Origin: Deltaproteobacteria bacterium
GTDB taxonomy: Bacteria; Myxococcota_A; UBA9160; SMWR01
DNA length: 15,221 nucleotides
Assembly: GCA_029261905.1 (NCBI GenBank)
Contig: JAJDAM010000761.1
Span: 1 to 15,221, forward strand
Direction of reading: 5' to 3'
The position numbers and the translations under genes are program-made. The notes under the pieces were generated by a model. That model saw only the letters and a list, made by a program, of their open reading frames with translations. It did not search any database and was not told where the DNA came from. This document shows positions 12,493-15,221 of this stretch, piece by piece (the stretch's first letter is position 1; each line of letters opens with the position of its first letter).

Positions 12493-15129
12493 ATGGCGCT
12501 GAGCGCTGCTGAGATTCGAGAGACGTTTCTGCGCTTTTTCGAAGCGAAGAATCACAAGGTCGTCTCGAGTGCGTCGTTGGTTCCCAAAGGGGATCCGACC
12601 CTGCTTTTCACCAACGCGGGGATGGTGCCGTTCAAGAACACGTTTCTTGGACTGGAAGCCCCCGTGTACCCTCGCGCCGCGACATCGCAAAAGTGCATGC
12701 GGGTATCGGGAAAACACAACGATCTCGACAACGTCGGCCGAACCGCGGGGCATCACACCTTCTTCGAAATGCTCGGCAATTTTTCGTTCGGCGACTACTT
12801 CAAGCGCGAAGCCATAGAGCTGGCTTGGGAACTCCTGACGGAGGCCTTCGCGATCGACGCGGACCGGTTGTACGTCACGGTCTTCCGGGAGGACGACGAG
12901 GCCCACGATCTGTGGCGCGACGGCATTGGTCTCGCGCCCGAGCGGATCATCCGGCTCGACGAAGCAGAAAACTTCTGGTCGATGGGAGATACCGGACCCT
13001 GCGGGCCGTGCTCGGAAATCCACATCGATTTCGGCGTCAATCCGAGTTGCACGAGTCAGCCCTGCGATCCCTCGTGCGATTGCGGGCGCTGGCTCGAAAT
13101 CTGGAACCTGGTGTTCATGCAGTTCAATCGCGACGCGGCGGGAAACCAGACGCCGCTTCCGAAGCCCTCCATCGATACCGGTGCGGGGCTCGAGCGGGTT
13201 TCGGCCATCTTGCAGGGTGTCGCCTCGAATTACGACATCGACCTGTTCAAAGGGATCTTCGATCGCGTCCAGGATCTATCCGGTGTCGCGCGCGGATCGG
13301 ACGCCGAAAACGACGTCTCGATGAACGTGATCGCGGATCACGCGCGGGCTCTGGTGTTCTTGATCGGGGACGGAATTCTGCCTTCCAACGACGGCCGAGG
13401 GTACGTTCTGCGGCGAATCCTGCGGCGAGCGGCACGTCACGGTGTGTTGCTGGGCCTCGAGCGGCCGTTCCTGTACCAGGTTGCCGACGCGGTGATCGAC
13501 GAAATGTCCGGCGCCTATCCGGAACTCAACGAACGACGGGCCTACATCGCCAGCCGAATTCAGCGCGACGAGGAACGGTTTCTCGAGACGCTCTCCAAGG
13601 GACTTTCGCTGCTCGAGTCTGAGATCGACACGTTGGAGTCGAAGGGAGCGAACATGCTTCCGGGCGACTCGGCCTTCAAGCTGTACGACACGTTCGGGTT
13701 TCCATTCGATCTCACTGCAGACATCTTGCGCAGCCGCGGATTCGAGTTGGACCAGTCTGGCTTCGATTCCGCGATGGATGTCCAGCGCCAACGCGCGCGC
13801 GCAGCGTGGAAGGGGTCTGGCGATGCGCGTGTCGAAGCGATTTATGGCGAACTGTCCGCGGACCTTTCGACCGAATTCAGCTACGGGTCACTGCGCGGCG
13901 AGTCGACGCTGCGCGCGCTGCTCGTCGATGGAGAAAGCCGAGAATCGGCGACTCGCGGAAATCAAGTGGAGGTCGTGGTAGATCAGACGCCCTTTTATGC
14001 CGAGAGTGGCGGTCAGGTCGGTGACCGCGGATTGCTGCGGACCGCGACCGGCAGCGTCGAAATTCACGACACACAACGACCCTCTGGTCAGTTGGTGGTT
14101 CACCGCGGCATCGTTCTCGACGGCGATGTATACGTCGATTCGGCGGTCGAACTCGAAGTAGAAACGGGGCTTCGTGCCGCGACGGTTCGGAATCACTCGG
14201 GCACCCACCTGCTGCACGCGGCACTGCGAAACGTGCTGGGACCTCAGGCCATGCAGAAGGGCTCCCAGGTCGGACCGGATCGGCTGCGCTTCGACTTTAC
14301 GCACGATGCGCCGCTGCGCGAAGAAGAGATCGAATCCATCGAGGACATCGTCAACGACTGGATCGAACAGAACGTCGAGGGCACCACGCGGGAGATGTCG
14401 TATCCCGAAGCGATCGAATCTGGCGCGGTCGCGATATTCGAAGAGAAGTACGGCGATCTCGTGCGTGTCGTGCAGTTCGGCGATTTCTCGACCGAGTTGT
14501 GCGGCGGGACCCACGCCCGGGCAACCGGCGACATCGGCCTGCTGAAGATCGTTTCGGAATCGGGCATCGCCGCAGGTGTGCGTCGGATCGAGGCGCTCAC
14601 CGGGCTCGGAGCGCTCGATCACCTCCGCCGGCAGGAGCGGACACTGAAACGTGTTGCGGATTTATTGAAGAGCCCGGTTTCCGAGGTTTCGACCCGCGTC
14701 GAAAAACTCCTCGACGAACGTCGTGGCGCTGAACGAGAAATCGAGCGCCTCCGAACCGAGCAGCGCGGAGAGGCGTCCAAGGATCTGAGCGGTTCTGCCA
14801 AGGAGATTGGCGGTATCCAGGTCATTGCGACCCGCGTCGACGGTGTCGGCGCCAAGGATTTGCGCGGGATGGTCGATCAGTTGCGTGACAAACTGAAGAG
14901 CGGTGTGGTGCTGCTGGCCGCGGAAGAGGACGGCCGCGTGTCGCTGGCACTGGGTGTCACGAAAGATCTGACGGATCGATGTCGCGCGGGCGACCTGATC
15001 CGCGAAATCGCGCAGATCGTCGGTGGCAAAGGCGGCGGTCGCCCGGACTTCGCGCAGGCAGGCGGCAGCGACCCGAGCCAGCTCGACTCCGCGTTCGAGC
15101 GACTCGAAGCACTGATCGCACAGGCTTGA
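12493..15129 (+). CDS. alaS: Alanyl-tRNA synthetase
   Basis: AlaRS charges tRNA-Ala with alanine and removes mischarged serine or glycine. The 878-residue product has the full bacterial length. The class II catalytic core is N-terminal, with TNAGMVPFKNTFLG (40-53), RVSGKHNDLDNVG (about 70-82), GDTGPCGPCSEIH (165-177) and motif 3 DTGAGLERVSAILQG (228-242). The tRNA-recognition helices follow. The editing domain has the zinc ligands H568 and H572 in NHSGTHLLH and C670 and H674 in CGGTHARATGDIG. A coiled-coil linker and the C-terminal DHHA1/C-Ala domain (GGKGGGRPDFAQAGG) complete it. A Cys cluster, C186, C191, C195 and C197, sits in the catalytic domain. The ATG at 12493 has GGAGAGA just upstream. 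Confidence 0.98.
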   Translation: MALSAAEIRETFLRFFEAKNHKVVSSASLVPKGDPTLLFTNAGMVPFKNTFLGLEAPVYPRAATSQKCMRVSGKHNDLDNVGRTAGHHTFFEMLGNFSFGDYFKREAIELAWELLTEAFAIDADRLYVTVFREDDEAHDLWRDGIGLAPERIIRLDEAENFWSMGDTGPCGPCSEIHIDFGVNPSCTSQPCDPSCDCGRWLEIWNLVFMQFNRDAAGNQTPLPKPSIDTGAGLERVSAILQGVASNYDIDLFKGIFDRVQDLSGVARGSDAENDVSMNVIADHARALVFLIGDGILPSNDGRGYVLRRILRRAARHGVLLGLERPFLYQVADAVIDEMSGAYPELNERRAYIASRIQRDEERFLETLSKGLSLLESEIDTLESKGANMLPGDSAFKLYDTFGFPFDLTADILRSRGFELDQSGFDSAMDVQRQRARAAWKGSGDARVEAIYGELSADLSTEFSYGSLRGESTLRALLVDGESRESATRGNQVEVVVDQTPFYAESGGQVGDRGLLRTATGSVEIHDTQRPSGQLVVHRGIVLDGDVYVDSAVELEVETGLRAATVRNHSGTHLLHAALRNVLGPQAMQKGSQVGPDRLRFDFTHDAPLREEEIESIEDIVNDWIEQNVEGTTREMSYPEAIESGAVAIFEEKYGDLVRVVQFGDFSTELCGGTHARATGDIGLLKIVSESGIAAGVRRIEALTGLGALDHLRRQERTLKRVADLLKSPVSEVSTRVEKLLDERRGAEREIERLRTEQRGEASKDLSGSAKEIGGIQVIATRVDGVGAKDLRGMVDQLRDKLKSGVVLLAAEEDGRVSLALGVTKDLTDRCRAGDLIREIAQIVGGKGGGRPDFAQAGGSDPSQLDSAFERLEALIAQA

Positions 15130-15191
15130 CCCAGCAGCGCGATCTCTTGGCGCGAAAGCGATCTCACAGCGACAATCCGCCGGAAGGAACC

Positions 15192-15221
15192 ATGTCTACC
15201 GAGTCCAGGCCCTCCGAATCC
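15192..15221 (+). CDS. Start of an unidentified gene, cut off by the window
   Basis: Ten codons are visible (MSTESRPSES), running open to the window end, 62 bases after the alaS stop. GGAAGG at 15182-15187 is a good ribosome-site match, though close to the ATG at 15192. The Ser/Glu-rich beginning is not enough to assign a family. The gap before it (15130-15191) shows no terminator. Confidence 0.5.
   Translation, partial: MSTESRPSES

Overview
This is a GC-rich, gene-dense bacterial chromosomal window that is mostly housekeeping. The order pgpA-cinA-thpR-recA, then a pilT-type ATPase and alaS, resembles the recA neighbourhood I recall from Geobacter and other former Deltaproteobacteria. With MreB present and very high GC, I infer a member of the Myxococcota, Desulfobacterota, Binatota or a related, probably uncultivated, lineage. 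The taxon is an inference and cannot be fixed from this window. The unexpected gene is at the left edge: the C-terminal three quarters of PafA, the Pup ligase of the bacterial proteasome pathway. That pathway is typical of Actinobacteria and only scattered elsewhere.

Layout. (1) 1-1458, + strand: partial pafA, then 20 bases later a small protein with one membrane segment and a long coiled coil, probably in the same transcript. (2) 1459-2763: a 267-base gap, then mreB on its own, without mreC or mreD following. (3) 2780-4847, - strand: a tightly coupled operon ruvX > mltG > SCP2-domain protein, with 4-base stop/start overlaps, facing mreB tail to tail. (4) 4848-5118: divergent control region. 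(5) 5119-7648, + strand: pgpA > cinA > thpR; pgpA and cinA overlap by GTGA. (6) 7649-9094: an unusual repeat-bearing leader and recA, without recX following. (7) 9185-10837, - strand: a large putative lipoprotein with a transthyretin-like domain followed by propeller-like repeats, convergent with recA and divergent from pilT. (8) 11033-15129, + strand: pilT, a tandem-repeat spacer, and alaS. (9) 15192-15221: the first codons of a further gene.

The most distinctive non-coding signal is a cluster of four unrelated tandem-repeat arrays within about 4.9 kb around recA. They are a 16-base repeat running over the stop codon of thpR, a ten-unit purine-rich decamer array before recA, a 12-base repeat encoding a QDNA tail in the lipoprotein, and a 70-base repeat with an internal hairpin between pilT and alaS. 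I found no CRISPR array, tRNA, rRNA, insertion sequence or phage gene. Most of the window is ordinary. The candidates for something undescribed are the product of the gene after pafA and the repeat arrays.
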